Of a DNA stretch of 64,000 nt, positions 18,637 to 28,577 are shown piece after piece. Position 1 is the stretch's first letter. Each line of letters opens with the position of its first letter. The notes beneath the pieces are model-generated. The model did not search any database and was not told where the DNA came from. It was given only the letters and a program-made list of their open reading frames with translations. This DNA comes from Paracoccus xiamenensis. Lineage in GTDB: Bacteria > Pseudomonadota > Alphaproteobacteria > Rhodobacterales > Rhodobacteraceae. The translations under genes and the position numbers were made by a program. The stretch spans positions 62,001 through 126,000 of the forward strand of contig NZ_JAAOHY010000007.1 of NCBI RefSeq assembly GCF_011308835.1, given 5' to 3'.

Positions 18637-20103
18637 TCAGCCCCAGATGGTGGTGAAGATCCAGAACAGCCCCGCCGACAGCAGCGCCGCCGCAGGTACC
18701 GTGATGACCCAGGCGGCCAGAATGGTGGTGAAATGCGACCGGCGCACGACTTTGCGGCGGCGGCGCTGTTCGGGCGTGGATTCGGTATCCACGCGCAGCT
18801 CGCCCAACATCCGTTCGTGATACCACTCGCGGAAGAAGCCGACGCCGAAAATGCCGCCGATGGCGATATGGGTAGAGCTGACCGGCAGTCCCAGCCAAGA
18901 AGCGATGATGACCGTGACCGCCGCCGACAGCGCCACGCAATAGGCGCGCATGGCATTCAGGCGGGTGATTTCATTGCCGACCAGATTGATCAGCTTGGGA
19001 CCGAACAGCAACAGCCCCACCGACAGCCCGACGCCGCCGATCAACATCACCCAAAGCGGGATCTGCACCTTATCGTCCATGCCGCCGTCCTGCACCGCAT
19101 GGACGATGGCCGCCAGCGGGCCGACCGCGTTGGCGACATCATTCGCGCCGTGGGCAAAGGAAAGCAGGGCCGCCGACAGCACCAGCGGGATCGCGAACAG
19201 ATCCTTCAGCGCTTTCTTGCGGTTCTCCAGCCCCGCGCTTTGGCGCGCGATGACGGGGCGCATGGCAAAAGTGGTCACGACACCGGCGACCAGACCCAGC
19301 AGCAGCGCCGTGCCCATCTCGATCTTGATAAGCTTGCTGAAGCCTTTCAGCGCCAGATAGGCGACGAAGGTGCCCGCCATGATCCCGATCAGCACCGGCA
19401 CCCATTTCCGCGCAGATGCCATCATGTCGGGCGTATAGATGATCCGGGTCTTGATAAAGGCCAGAAAAATCGCCGCAATCACCCCGCCCATCACGGGCGA
19501 GATCACCCAGCTGGCCACGATCGCCCCCATCGTCGGCCAGTTCACCGCCGTGAACCCCGCCGCAGCAATCCCTGCGCCCATGACCCCGCCGACAATGGAA
19601 TGCGTGGTCGAAACCGGCGCGCCGATCCAGGTCGCAAGGTTGATCCACAGCGCGCCCGCCAGCAAGGCCGAGAACATGGCCCAGATGAACACACCCGGCG
19701 CCGCCACCGTTTCGGGTGAGATGATGCCCCGCGACACCGTCGACACCACGTCGCCCCCGGCCAGCAGCGCGCCCGCTGTTTCACAGATCGCCGCGACCAC
19801 CAGCGCCGAGCCGATGGTCATCGCCCGTGCACCCACCGCCGGACCCATATTGTTGGCGACATCGTTGGCGCCGATATTCAGCGCCATATAGGCCCCGACC
19901 ACCGCCGCCGCGATCACGATCGCCGTGGTCGCGCTGATCCCGGTGAACGAGGCGACAATCAGGCCGACCAACACCATGAAGGCCATGCCGACCCCCGGCG
20001 CCACCAGCGGACGCGAGACATAGGCGACCGCCTGTTCAAGCGTCGAGATCCGCTCGAGGTCCTTGTTCAGTGTCTTCCAGGATTTAGGGTCAGATTCGGC
20101 CAT
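18637..20103 (-). CDS. PiT family inorganic phosphate transporter
   Basis: A 488-residue polytopic membrane protein. The duplicated PiT signature is visible as GANDVANNMGPAVGA in the N-terminal half and GANDVANAVGPLAA in the C-terminal half. The GAPVSTTHSIVGG and GLPVSSTHIAIGG motifs are similarly repeated. PiT carriers are low-affinity proton- or sodium-coupled phosphate symporters. There are ~10-12 predicted membrane spans, with a basic loop (RRRRKVVRRS) near the C terminus. It is the first gene of a two-gene unit with the histidine phosphatase. Confidence 0.93.
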   Translation of the reverse strand: MAESDPKSWKTLNKDLERISTLEQAVAYVSRPLVAPGVGMAFMVLVGLIVASFTGISATTAIVIAAAVVGAYMALNIGANDVANNMGPAVGARAMTIGSALVVAAICETAGALLAGGDVVSTVSRGIISPETVAAPGVFIWAMFSALLAGALWINLATWIGAPVSTTHSIVGGVMGAGIAAAGFTAVNWPTMGAIVASWVISPVMGGVIAAIFLAFIKTRIIYTPDMMASARKWVPVLIGIMAGTFVAYLALKGFSKLIKIEMGTALLLGLVAGVVTTFAMRPVIARQSAGLENRKKALKDLFAIPLVLSAALLSFAHGANDVANAVGPLAAIVHAVQDGGMDDKVQIPLWVMLIGGVGLSVGLLLFGPKLINLVGNEITRLNAMRAYCVALSAAVTVIIASWLGLPVSSTHIAIGGIFGVGFFREWYHERMLGELRVDTESTPEQRRRRKVVRRSHFTTILAAWVITVPAAALLSAGLFWIFTTIWG

Positions 20104-20257
20104 GTTAGCCCCCGTCAGCTTTTGCTGGGGCTGGTAACAGTTTCATGGCAGTGGGACAATCGCGCGCAAAGCTACAATTCACGTCATTGTTTGCGCGCAA
20201 CGCTTGCCCTTGCCCGCCCGCACCGCCACCCTGCCACTCAATCGACAGGAGAAGACG

Positions 20258-20905
20258 ATGAGCAACCGGGCCAAGGTGACGCGCAGGGCAATGATCGGGG
20301 TGGCGGGCGCAGCTGCCGGGATGGTGCTGGCCTCGCGCCCCGTAATGGCGCAGGGCGAACACCCCAACCCCATGCCGGACGAGCTGCGCCGCGTGCTGGA
20401 ACGCAATCCCGCCGCGCCTGTGCTGGGCAATCCGCAGGGCGACGTCACTCTGACCGAATTCTTCGATTACAACTGCCCCTTCTGCCGCACCAACATGACC
20501 GATGTGCAGCGCCTGATCGGCGAGGATCCGAAACTGCGCGTCGTGTTCCGCGAATGGCCGGTCTTCGGCGAGGGCTCGATGTTCGCGGCCAAGGCCTCGC
20601 TGGCTTCGTTGCAGCAGGGGAAATACTGGCCCCTGCACGAGGCGCTGATGACGATGAAGGGCCGCGCCGAGGAAGCGACCGTCCTGCGCGCCGCCCGTCG
20701 GGTCGGGCTGGATGTCGACCGGCTGCGGGTGGATATGGAAAAGCGTGCGATCCTTGACCAGATCTATGAAACCATGGACCTCGCCGACACCATGATGCTG
20801 ACCGGCACGCCGACCTTTATCGCCGGGCACGAGGCCTCGTTCGGGAAACTGAACCTCGCCGATCTTAAAACGCTGGTGGCACAGGCGCGCAGGGACTTGG
20901 GCTGA
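20258..20905 (+). CDS. DsbA family thiol-disulfide oxidoreductase, exported
   Basis: A 215-residue protein of the DsbA thioredoxin-like family. Residues 8-32 are a twin-arginine-like signal (TRRAMIGVAGAAAGMVLASR) ending at VMAQ. The redox motif CPFC is at 73-76 in FFDYNCPFCRTN, and the cis-proline loop appears as GTPTFIAG. Placement in the BdbD/ScsC-like subgroup with an N-terminal helical extension is inference. The ATG at 20258 follows ACAGGAGAAG and yields the signal peptide directly; an ATG 54 bases upstream is less likely. It is divergent from the PiT gene. Confidence 0.88.
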   Translation: MSNRAKVTRRAMIGVAGAAAGMVLASRPVMAQGEHPNPMPDELRRVLERNPAAPVLGNPQGDVTLTEFFDYNCPFCRTNMTDVQRLIGEDPKLRVVFREWPVFGEGSMFAAKASLASLQQGKYWPLHEALMTMKGRAEEATVLRAARRVGLDVDRLRVDMEKRAILDQIYETMDLADTMMLTGTPTFIAGHEASFGKLNLADLKTLVAQARRDLG

Positions 20906-20981
20906 CACCGGCCGCATAGCGGGCAGGATTGCGCAAGCGGCCAAATCCGCGCACGACCGCCCGCCTGCCCCCCGGCGGCGA

Positions 20982-22238
20982 TCAGATCTCGGGCTGGTCG
21001 CCGGTGGTGATGGTGGCGCGGGCCTCGGCTGCGGGAATTGCGGCCATCGCCGCCTTGCGGGGCAGCAAGATCGTCAGCACCCCCATCAGCGGCATCCAGG
21101 CGCACAGGCGATAGACGAACTCGACCCCTTCGCGGTCGGCGATCACGCCCAGCACTGCCGCAGCAATCCCGCCCATACCAAATGCAAAGCCAAAGAAGAT
21201 CCCGGCGATCAGGCCAACCCGGCCCGGCACCAGCTCTTGCGCGAAAACCACGATGGCCGGAAAGGCCGAGGCCAGCACCACACCGATGATGACGGTCAGA
21301 ACCCCGGTCGCCGCCAGCCCCGCATAGGGAAGCGCCAGCGTAAAGGGCAGCACGCCCAGGATGGAAATCCAGATCACCGTCAGCGGCCGGAAGCGGTCGC
21401 CCAAGGGGCCGCCCAGGATCACGCCCACCGCCATGGCGGCCAGAAACAGGAACAGCATCAGCTGCGATTGCTGCTGTGTCAGGGCGAATTTCTCGATCAG
21501 GAAGAAGGTGTAGAAGCTGGTGATCGAGGCCGTGTAGATGTTTTTCGAAAACGTCAGCAGCGCCAGGATGATGATGGCTCGGCGCACCTGCACAGGCGAC
21601 AATCCATGCTGACGCGCAGGCCCGCGACGCCCCGCCGATGCACGCATATAGGCACCATACCACGCGCCCACCCGCGACAGGATCACGATACCAAGCCCCG
21701 CCAGCAGCGTGAACCACAGGATCGAACCGCGCCCCTGCGGCACCACGATGAAGGCCGCCAGCAGCGGCCCCAGCGCCGTACCGGCATTGCCGCCGACCTG
21801 AAAGAAAGACTGCGCCGTCCCGTACCGCCCGCCAGAGGCCATGCGCGCGACCCGGCTCGCCTCGGGGTGGAAGATGGCCGAGCCGATGCCGATCAGCATC
21901 GCGCCAGTAACCAGCATCCCGTAACTGGGCGCCGTCCCCAGCGCCACCAGCCCCAGCAGCGACGAGGCCATCCCCAGCGGCAGCGACATCGGCATCGGCC
22001 GGCGGTCGGTGATCGCCCCCACCGCAGGCTGCAGCAGCGACGCGGTGCCCTGAAAGGCGAAGGTCAAAAATCCGATCTGCCAGAATTGCAGCGAAAATTC
22101 GGCCTTCAGCAACGGATAGATCGCCGCCAGCAGCGACTGCATCACGTCGTTGAGCATGTGGCACAGGCTGATCGCAATCAGGATCAGCCAGGTCGTACGC
22201 TCTGGCCGGTCGGCCGAAAGGGTGGCGGAATGGGACAT
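20982..22238 (-). CDS. MFS transporter, Fsr (fosmidomycin resistance)-like
   Basis: A 418-residue major facilitator with about 12 membrane segments. The N-terminal CHMLNDVMQSLLAAIYPLLK motif and the GQAQSFFQVGGNAG-type segment (here TAQSFFQVGGNAGTALGPLL) are typical of the Fsr subgroup, exporters that confer fosmidomycin resistance in E. coli. Natural substrate is unknown. I chose the ATG at 22238 (GAGG upstream); longer in-frame starts would add about 70 non-membrane residues with no conservation. Confidence 0.82.
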   Translation of the reverse strand: MSHSATLSADRPERTTWLILIAISLCHMLNDVMQSLLAAIYPLLKAEFSLQFWQIGFLTFAFQGTASLLQPAVGAITDRRPMPMSLPLGMASSLLGLVALGTAPSYGMLVTGAMLIGIGSAIFHPEASRVARMASGGRYGTAQSFFQVGGNAGTALGPLLAAFIVVPQGRGSILWFTLLAGLGIVILSRVGAWYGAYMRASAGRRGPARQHGLSPVQVRRAIIILALLTFSKNIYTASITSFYTFFLIEKFALTQQQSQLMLFLFLAAMAVGVILGGPLGDRFRPLTVIWISILGVLPFTLALPYAGLAATGVLTVIIGVVLASAFPAIVVFAQELVPGRVGLIAGIFFGFAFGMGGIAAAVLGVIADREGVEFVYRLCAWMPLMGVLTILLPRKAAMAAIPAAEARATITTGDQPEI

Positions 22239-22360
22239 GGGGAACCTCTTCGCCCCGTTCTTCTGCCCCTGCCTCGCCTGCGTCAAGAGCGCGCAGGCCG
22301 AAAAGAAACGCGGCACGACCAGAAGGCCGCGCCGCGCCAAGGCTGCATCTGCCCCCGCGA

Positions 22361-22807
22361 TCAGTTGAAGGCGTCGATCAGCTCCATCACCGCCAGAATC
22401 TTGCGGGTATCGCGGTCGACGCGGTAAGCCCGGTCGCCGTCGCGGTAATAATCCCAACCGTCGCGCTCATCCCAGCCATAGCGGTCGACGTCGCGAATGA
22501 CGGTGTATTCGCGAACGCGGATCACCTCGCCCACTCGCCGGTAATCCCGGTAATCGTCGCGGTCACGGTCCGCGCGGTGTTTGCGGGCCTGACCGGGGGG
22601 CACACAGGCAGGATCCTTTTTGGCCAGACCGGGCGGGCAATGGCCGACGACGACCACGTTGCGATGACGGTCAACCTCGCCCCGACGATGCTCGCCGCCC
22701 TTTTGGCGCTTGCCATTTCCCTTGCCGTTGCCGGGATCGGCCAGCACCGGCGCCGCCACGAACGAGGCCATAACCGCCATCGCCGTCACATAAGATCCGA
22801 GCTTCAT
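22361..22807 (-). CDS. Small secreted basic protein, possibly RcnB-like
   Basis: A 148-residue protein with a clear signal peptide (residues 1-23, ending VLA). The mature region is highly charged (GNGKGNGKRQKGGEHRRGEV; RADRDRDDYRDYRR) with two cysteines around CPPGLAKKDPAC. The C-terminal RDGDRAYRVDRDTRKILAVM block loosely resembles the RcnB periplasmic family, which modulates nickel/cobalt efflux. That assignment is tentative. A GAGGAGCG site precedes the ATG at 22807; a longer start 33 bases upstream would disrupt the signal peptide. Confidence 0.55.
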   Translation of the reverse strand: MKLGSYVTAMAVMASFVAAPVLADPGNGKGNGKRQKGGEHRRGEVDRHRNVVVVGHCPPGLAKKDPACVPPGQARKHRADRDRDDYRDYRRVGEVIRVREYTVIRDVDRYGWDERDGWDYYRDGDRAYRVDRDTRKILAVMELIDAFN

Positions 22808-22981
22808 TTCGCGCTCCTCGAAAAACTGCTTCGGTGCCATAACGCAACAGCCACTCCTTCCGAACCGAACGCCCTTCGCATCGGCAGGTTTCCGCCAGAT
22901 CCCACCCGTTGCCGGTTACCCCGACCCCAATGCGGCACGGCCGCCCCTTTCGGCGCGGCCGTGCCAGCCTTTCAAGCCCGG

Positions 22982-24070
22982 TCAGTCTGCCGGGGCATGG
23001 ACCGGATAATCGGTGTAGCCCTCGGCCCCGCCACCATACAGGGTCTCGCGATTCAGCTGCGCGAATGGGATGCCGGCCTTCAGGCGTTCGACCAGATCGG
23101 GATTGGCGACATAGTCATGGCCGAAAGCGATCAGATCCGCCGCGCCGCCTGCCAACGCCTGCTCCGCCGTTTCGCCATCATAGCCGTTATTGGCGATATA
23201 GGTGCGGCTGAACAGCTTACGCAGCGCGGCAAAATCAAAGGGCGCCACGTCGCGGGGGCCGCCAGTCGCACCTTCGATGACATGCAGATAGACCGGGGCA
23301 AGCTTGTCCAGCTCAGCCACGATATGGTCGTAAAGCGCCTGCGGATCGCTGTCGGAAATGCCATTAGCCGGCGACACGGGCGAGATACGGACCCCGGTGC
23401 GGTCAGCGCCGATTTCTTCGGTTACGGCGGCCACGACCTCCAGCAGCAGGCGAGCGCGGTTCTGGATGGACCCGCCATATTCGTCCTGCCGCTGGTTTGC
23501 GCCGTCCTTGGCAAACTGTTCCAGCAGATAGCCATTGGCGCCATGCACCTCGACCCCGTCAAAGCCCGCGCGGATCGCATTGGCGGCAGCTTTGCGGAAA
23601 TCGGCGACGATACCCGGAATTTCATCAAGGCGCAGCGCGCGCGGTTCGGACACATCGGCGAAGGTGCCGCCCACGAAGGTCTTGGTTTCGGCCTTGATGG
23701 CGGATGGCGCGACCGGGGCCTGACCGCCCGGCTGCACGGCCACGTTCGACACCCGGCCGGTATGCCAGATCTGCAGGAAGATCCGGCCACCCTTGGCGTG
23801 GACCGCATCAGTCACCTTGCGCCAGCCCGCGACCTGTTCGTCGGTATAGATGCCGGGCGTGTCCTGATAGCCCTGCGCCTGCGCGGAAACCTGCGTCGCC
23901 TCGGCAATGATCAGCCCGGCCGAGGCGCGCTGCGCGTAATATTCCGCCGCAAAGGGGCCGGGAACAAGGCCGGCAGCGGCGCGATTGCGCGTCAGGGGCG
24001 CCATGACGACGCGGTTGGTCAGCGTGATCTTGCCAAGCTGATAGGGCTGGAAAAGCAAGGAATCGGACAT
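22982..24070 (-). CDS. Old Yellow Enzyme family alkene reductase
   Basis: A 362-residue FMN-dependent ene-reductase of the NemA/OYE group, which reduces activated C=C bonds with NAD(P)H. The TIM-barrel signatures are present: the N-terminal LTNRVVMAPLTRNRA, the substrate-binding HGANGYLLEQF, and the QRQDEYGGS loop. The ATG at 24070 follows AAAGGTG; the frame extends upstream but without a signal or conserved residues. It is divergent from the acyl-CoA ligase. Physiological substrate is unknown. Confidence 0.9.
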   Translation of the reverse strand: MSDSLLFQPYQLGKITLTNRVVMAPLTRNRAAAGLVPGPFAAEYYAQRASAGLIIAEATQVSAQAQGYQDTPGIYTDEQVAGWRKVTDAVHAKGGRIFLQIWHTGRVSNVAVQPGGQAPVAPSAIKAETKTFVGGTFADVSEPRALRLDEIPGIVADFRKAAANAIRAGFDGVEVHGANGYLLEQFAKDGANQRQDEYGGSIQNRARLLLEVVAAVTEEIGADRTGVRISPVSPANGISDSDPQALYDHIVAELDKLAPVYLHVIEGATGGPRDVAPFDFAALRKLFSRTYIANNGYDGETAEQALAGGAADLIAFGHDYVANPDLVERLKAGIPFAQLNRETLYGGGAEGYTDYPVHAPAD

Positions 24071-24263
24071 AACATCACCTTTGGTTTCGGACGGCATTTC
24101 AGCCGCATGCACCATTTCAGCTAGGCAGCCGATCCCAGCCCGACAACGCGGCACGCAGGTAAAATCCGCCATGCAATTCGCGCAAGGCTGCCCGCCCCCT
24201 TCCCAACCGGGCCCGGTTTGCGACAAGCTAAGCATGAAAGCATCCATCCTAGGGAGGAAACAG

Positions 24264-25904
24264 ATGGCCAGCGGTGCGAATATCTACGACATCGGCCTCG
24301 ATGCGAATGCGGCGAATTTCGTTCAGCTTTCGCCGCTGTCCTTCCTCGCGCGGACGGCGGCGATCTATCCCGATCTGGATGCGGTCAGCTATGGTACGGT
24401 GAGGCGCAACTGGGCGGAAACCTATGCCCGCACCCGGCGGCTCGCCTCGGCCCTTGTGCAGCGCGGGATCGGCAAGGGTGATACCGTGTCCATCATCGCC
24501 GCCAATATCCCCGAGATGTTCGAGGCCCATTTCGGCGTCCCCATGTCAGGCGCGGTGCTTAACACCATCAACACCCGTCTGGACCCCGAAGCGGTGGCCT
24601 TCATCCTGAACCATGCCGAGGCGCGTGTGCTGCTGGTCGATCCCGAATTCGCCGAGATCGCCGGGCGCGCCGTGCAGATGGCCAACCGCCCCGACCTGCT
24701 GGTCGTGGATATCGAAGACCCCAGCTTCGAGGGCGGCACCCGCATCGGCAGCCTGACCTATGACGAATTGCTGGCGACCGGCGACCCTGAATTCAACTGG
24801 TCGCTGCCGGCCAGCGAATGGGACGCGATCAGCCTGAACTATACCTCGGGCACGACGGGCGATCCCAAGGGCGTCGTCTATCACCACCGGGGCGCGGCGC
24901 TGAACGCGATGTCGAACATCATGACCTGGGGCATGGCCCAGCATTCGCATTACCTGTGGACGCTGCCGATGTTCCATTGCAACGGCTGGTGCTTTCCCTG
25001 GACAATCGCCGCCAATGCGGGCCTCTGCGTCTGCCTGCGCGCCGTCCGCCCCGAGGCGATCTTTCCGCTGATCCGGGACGAGAAGGTGACACATTTCTGC
25101 GGCGCCCCGATCGTGTTGCAGATGCTGGTCAACGCCCCCGACGATCTGAAGGATTTCACCCATGAGGTGAAGGTGATGACCGCAGGCGCGCCGCCCCCCG
25201 CAGCCGTCATCGCCAATATGGAGGCGATGGGGGTCGAGGTGACGCAGGTCTACGGGCTGACCGAAACCTATGGCCCCTCGGTCGTCAGCGCCTGGCAGTC
25301 GAAATGGGACGGGGTCGATGCCGATCAGCGCGCCCGGCTGAAATCGCGGCAGGGCGTGGCCAATATCGCGCTGGAAGGGCTGATGGTGGCCGATCCCGAT
25401 ACGCTAAAGCCGCTGCCGGCGGATGGCCAAACGATTGGCGAAATCTTCATGCGCGGCAACAACGTCATGCGCGGCTATCTGAAAAACCCCTCGGCGACGG
25501 AAAAATCCTTCAAGGGCGGCTGGTTTGCATCCGGCGATCTCGGCGTGATGCACCCTGACGGCTATGTCGAGATCAAGGACCGCCTCAAGGACATCATCAT
25601 CTCTGGCGGCGAAAACATCTCCTCGGTCGAGGTCGAGGATGTGCTTTACCGCCACCCCGACGTGCTGGAGGCCGCCGTGGTCGCCCGCCCTGATGAGAAA
25701 TGGGGCGAAACCCCCTGCGCCTTCGTCACCCTGAAGCCCGGCCGCACCCTGACCGAGGCCGAACTGATCGAGTTCTGCCGCCAGAACATGGCCCGTTTCA
25801 AGGTCCCCAAGACCATCGTCTTCCAGGATCTGCCCAAAACCTCGACAGGGAAAATCCAGAAATTCATGCTCCGCGATGCCGCCCGCAATCTGGACAGCCA
25901 CTGA
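24264..25904 (+). CDS. Acyl-CoA ligase (AMP-forming), medium-chain/DmdB-like
   Basis: A 546-residue adenylate-forming enzyme. The P-loop-like motif YTSGTTGDPKG is at residues 193-203, the A8 region includes SGDLGVMHPDGYVEIKDR, and the C-terminal catalytic lysine lies in TSTGKIQKFM. In Rhodobacteraceae, proteins of this length and type include medium-chain fatty acyl-CoA ligases and 3-methylmercaptopropionyl-CoA ligase DmdB, which cannot be told apart here. The start at 24264 has an AGGGAGG site; in-frame ATGs upstream lack one. A pair of hairpins follows the gene. Confidence 0.85.
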   Translation: MASGANIYDIGLDANAANFVQLSPLSFLARTAAIYPDLDAVSYGTVRRNWAETYARTRRLASALVQRGIGKGDTVSIIAANIPEMFEAHFGVPMSGAVLNTINTRLDPEAVAFILNHAEARVLLVDPEFAEIAGRAVQMANRPDLLVVDIEDPSFEGGTRIGSLTYDELLATGDPEFNWSLPASEWDAISLNYTSGTTGDPKGVVYHHRGAALNAMSNIMTWGMAQHSHYLWTLPMFHCNGWCFPWTIAANAGLCVCLRAVRPEAIFPLIRDEKVTHFCGAPIVLQMLVNAPDDLKDFTHEVKVMTAGAPPPAAVIANMEAMGVEVTQVYGLTETYGPSVVSAWQSKWDGVDADQRARLKSRQGVANIALEGLMVADPDTLKPLPADGQTIGEIFMRGNNVMRGYLKNPSATEKSFKGGWFASGDLGVMHPDGYVEIKDRLKDIIISGGENISSVEVEDVLYRHPDVLEAAVVARPDEKWGETPCAFVTLKPGRTLTEAELIEFCRQNMARFKVPKTIVFQDLPKTSTGKIQKFMLRDAARNLDSH

Positions 25905-25938
25905 ACCGCTTTCACGCTGGTCCAAATATCCCGGGGGA

Positions 25939-25970
25939 AAGGCCGCAGGCCTTGGGGGCGGCGCCCCCTT
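25939..25970. repeat. Two back-to-back hairpins after the acyl-CoA ligase
   Basis: AAGGCC-GCA-GGCCTT (25939-25953) is followed without a gap by GGGGGC-GGC-GCCCCC (25954-25968) and TT. The adjoining text (TCCAAATATCCCGGGGGAAA, 25921-25940) resembles recurrent intergenic repeats that I recall from Rhodobacter/Paracoccus genomes. It may act as a terminator or mRNA 3'-end stabiliser. The rest of 25905-26150 shows no gene. Confidence 0.55.
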
Positions 25971-26150
25971 GCCTCCGACCTATGTACAGTCCCGGCAATA
26001 AGCGGCTCGACCAAGGCCAGCTTCCGTTGCAGACTGACGCAAGGATCTGGGACGATCCCATGATCGAAGATGCGGCGTCGACAGGGTTAACCCATTAAAA
26101 GGCGTTCATTTTCAGGGAACATCTCGGACGCAACCTTACCGGGGGGAATC

Positions 26151-27902
26151 ATGGACCAAAGCAGGATCGCCGCACAGACCAGCGAATTCGCGGGCCTCAT
26201 GCAACGTGCCCAGTCACTGGCGCAGCGCGCCGGTGCCAATGCGGCGGCCAAGGCCAGCGGACAGGAGTTTTCCGTTCTTGACGCAGGTACCATCGCCCAG
26301 GCCTATGCCCGCGCGGGCATGCAACTGGCCACCGACCCCTTCGCGCTGTCGCGCTTTCAGATGCAGGTGATGACCGACACTACCAAGGCATGGATGAATG
26401 CCTGGACCGGCGGTGCATCCGAAAAGGGTGACCGCCGCTTTCGCGATGACCGTTGGAATGGCGACCCGCTCAGCCGGGGTCTGCGCGACGTTCATCTGGC
26501 CATCGAAAATGCCGCCGAGCAGCTGATCGGCGACCTGCCTGACAACGACAAGGACAGCCTGCGGGTCCGCTTCTACACACGCCAATTGCTCAGCGCGCTG
26601 TCGCCGGCCAATTATCTGGCGCTGAACCCTGTCGCCCGCGACCGTTTCCTGGAAACCGAAGGCCGCAGCCTGCTGGACGGGTTCAGCAACTTGCTGGACG
26701 ATCTGGAACGCGGTGACGGCCGGTTGGACATCAACATGACCGACCGCCAAGCCTTCGAGGTCGGCCGCGATCTGGCCGTCACCGAAGGCCAGGTGATCTG
26801 GCAGAACGAGCTGATGCAGCTGATCCACTATGCGCCATTGACCGAAACCCAGTTCAAGCGCCCGCTGCTGTTCGTGCCCCCCTGGATCAACAAATACTAC
26901 ATCTTCGACATGAAGCCCGAAAACAGCATGGTCCGCTATATGCTGGAACAGGGCCATTCGGTTTTCCTGATTTCCTGGGTCAACCCGACCAAGCAACATG
27001 CGAGCCTCAGCTTCGAGGATTACATGCGCCTCGGCCCGCTGGAAGCGCTCGACAAGATCACCGAGGCCACGGGCGAGAAGGAATTCGACATCCTCGGCTT
27101 CTGCATCGGCGGGATTCTGGTGACGGCCACACTGGCCTATATGGCGGCCAAGGGCGACAAGCGGGTCAAGACCGCGACCACGCTGGCGACCATGGTCGAT
27201 TTCACCGATGTGGGCGAGATCGGCGTCTTCATAGACCGCGACCGCCTGAAGGTCCTGCGCGAACATATGGCCGAAAAGGGATATCTGGAAAACCACCACC
27301 TGCAGGACATGTTTTCCATGATCCGGGAAAACGACCTGATCTGGTCGTTCCACGTGATGAACTACCTGATGGGCAGAAAGCCTCCGGCCTTCGACCTGCT
27401 GTTCTGGAACGGCGACAGCACCCGGCTGCCTGCTGCGATGCTGCTGTGGTATCTGGAAAAGATCTATATCGAAAACGGCCTGCGCAAGCCCGGCCACCTG
27501 ACCATGGACGGCGTGTCCATCGACATCAGCAAGATCAAGATCCCCTTCTACGTGCTGGCCACCAAGGAAGATCACATCGCACCCTGGCAATCCATCTATC
27601 CGACGACCGGGCTTCTGGGCGGCAAGACAAGCTTCGTGCTGGGTGGTTCGGGCCATATCGCCGGGGTCATCAACCCACCCGGAAAACGGCCGAAATACGG
27701 CTTTTGGAGCGGCGACAGCTATCCCGACAATCCGAACGAATGGCTGGCCGAGGCCGAAAAACACGAGGGGTCTTGGTGGCCGCATTGGGCCGATTGGATC
27801 GCCAGCCACAGCCCGGGCAAGAAAGTCGCCGCCTATCACCCCGAAGCAGGCAAGCTGCCTATCATCGAACCCGCCCCGGGCAGCTATGTCCGCGCCGACT
27901 AG
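26151..27902 (+). CDS. phaC: Class I poly(3-hydroxyalkanoate) synthase
   Basis: A 583-residue PHA synthase that polymerises 3-hydroxyacyl-CoA on storage granules. The lipase-like box GFCIGG places the catalytic cysteine near residue 318. The aspartate lies in VLATKEDHIAPW and the histidine in GGSGHIAGVIN. Length and the FVPPWINKYYIFD motif support class I. No phaA, phaB, phaP or phaR is in the window, so it is a solitary phaC here. AACCTTACCGGGGGG provides a purine-rich ribosome-binding site. Confidence 0.94.
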   Translation: MDQSRIAAQTSEFAGLMQRAQSLAQRAGANAAAKASGQEFSVLDAGTIAQAYARAGMQLATDPFALSRFQMQVMTDTTKAWMNAWTGGASEKGDRRFRDDRWNGDPLSRGLRDVHLAIENAAEQLIGDLPDNDKDSLRVRFYTRQLLSALSPANYLALNPVARDRFLETEGRSLLDGFSNLLDDLERGDGRLDINMTDRQAFEVGRDLAVTEGQVIWQNELMQLIHYAPLTETQFKRPLLFVPPWINKYYIFDMKPENSMVRYMLEQGHSVFLISWVNPTKQHASLSFEDYMRLGPLEALDKITEATGEKEFDILGFCIGGILVTATLAYMAAKGDKRVKTATTLATMVDFTDVGEIGVFIDRDRLKVLREHMAEKGYLENHHLQDMFSMIRENDLIWSFHVMNYLMGRKPPAFDLLFWNGDSTRLPAAMLLWYLEKIYIENGLRKPGHLTMDGVSIDISKIKIPFYVLATKEDHIAPWQSIYPTTGLLGGKTSFVLGGSGHIAGVINPPGKRPKYGFWSGDSYPDNPNEWLAEAEKHEGSWWPHWADWIASHSPGKKVAAYHPEAGKLPIIEPAPGSYVRAD

Positions 27903-28041
27903 CGCCAGCTGACGCGCATCTCACGCAGGGTCACATGACACAGACAGCCATGTGACTTGACCGGATCCCCGACCTGCCGCAGCATTTGCCGCAGTGCAGC
28001 ATCGTCGTCGATCAGGGGAATTACGCGGTCAGGAGCGTCAG

Positions 28042-28572
28042 ATGGCCAGATTCAATTTCGGCAGGAACCTGTTCTGGCGCCGACGCGGGACCGCGCCGCC
28101 CAGCGTGGTACTGCGCGGTCTGACCCGGCGCGATCAGGCCCAGCATGCCGCCCATCTGCTGCGCCTTTCGCGCGAGGACAGGCGGTCGCGCTTTCACGTC
28201 ATGACCAAGGACGAAGCTGTCGAGGCATATTCGCGCGGTCTGGACTGGCAGCATGACCTCATCTTCGGGCTGTTCGTCGACGGCGTTCTGCGCGGGGTAG
28301 GCGAGATGATCCGGCAGGGCGACACGGCCGAGATCTCGCTTTCGGTCGAGGCGCCGTGGCAGCATGGTGGCTTTGGCCGGACGCTGGCGCTGGCACTGGT
28401 TCTGGCCGCCCGCCGTGTCGGCGTGACCGAAATCAGCATGTCCTTTCTCAGCGACAACCGCTCGATGCGGGCGCTGGCACGCGACCTTGGCGCGGTGTCC
28501 GGTCCGCTGGCGCCAGTCATCGAATCGGTAAAGATCATTCCTCCGGCGCAGGGCCAGCCTGCGCCGGACTGA
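28042..28572 (+). CDS. GNAT family N-acetyltransferase
   Basis: A 176-residue GNAT-fold protein. A basic N terminus (RFNFGRNLFWRRRG) is followed by a strand-helix core; the acetyl-CoA pyrophosphate loop probably lies in EAPWQHGGFGRTLALAL. The C-terminal block TEISMSFLSDNRSMRALARD matches the end of the GNAT motif A/B region. Substrate is unknown. AGGAG lies six bases upstream of the ATG at 28042; a start 48 bases earlier lacks one. The stop is five bases from the end of the convergent Sel1-like gene. Confidence 0.75.
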   Translation: MARFNFGRNLFWRRRGTAPPSVVLRGLTRRDQAQHAAHLLRLSREDRRSRFHVMTKDEAVEAYSRGLDWQHDLIFGLFVDGVLRGVGEMIRQGDTAEISLSVEAPWQHGGFGRTLALALVLAARRVGVTEISMSFLSDNRSMRALARDLGAVSGPLAPVIESVKIIPPAQGQPAPD

Positions 28573-28577
28573 CCAAC

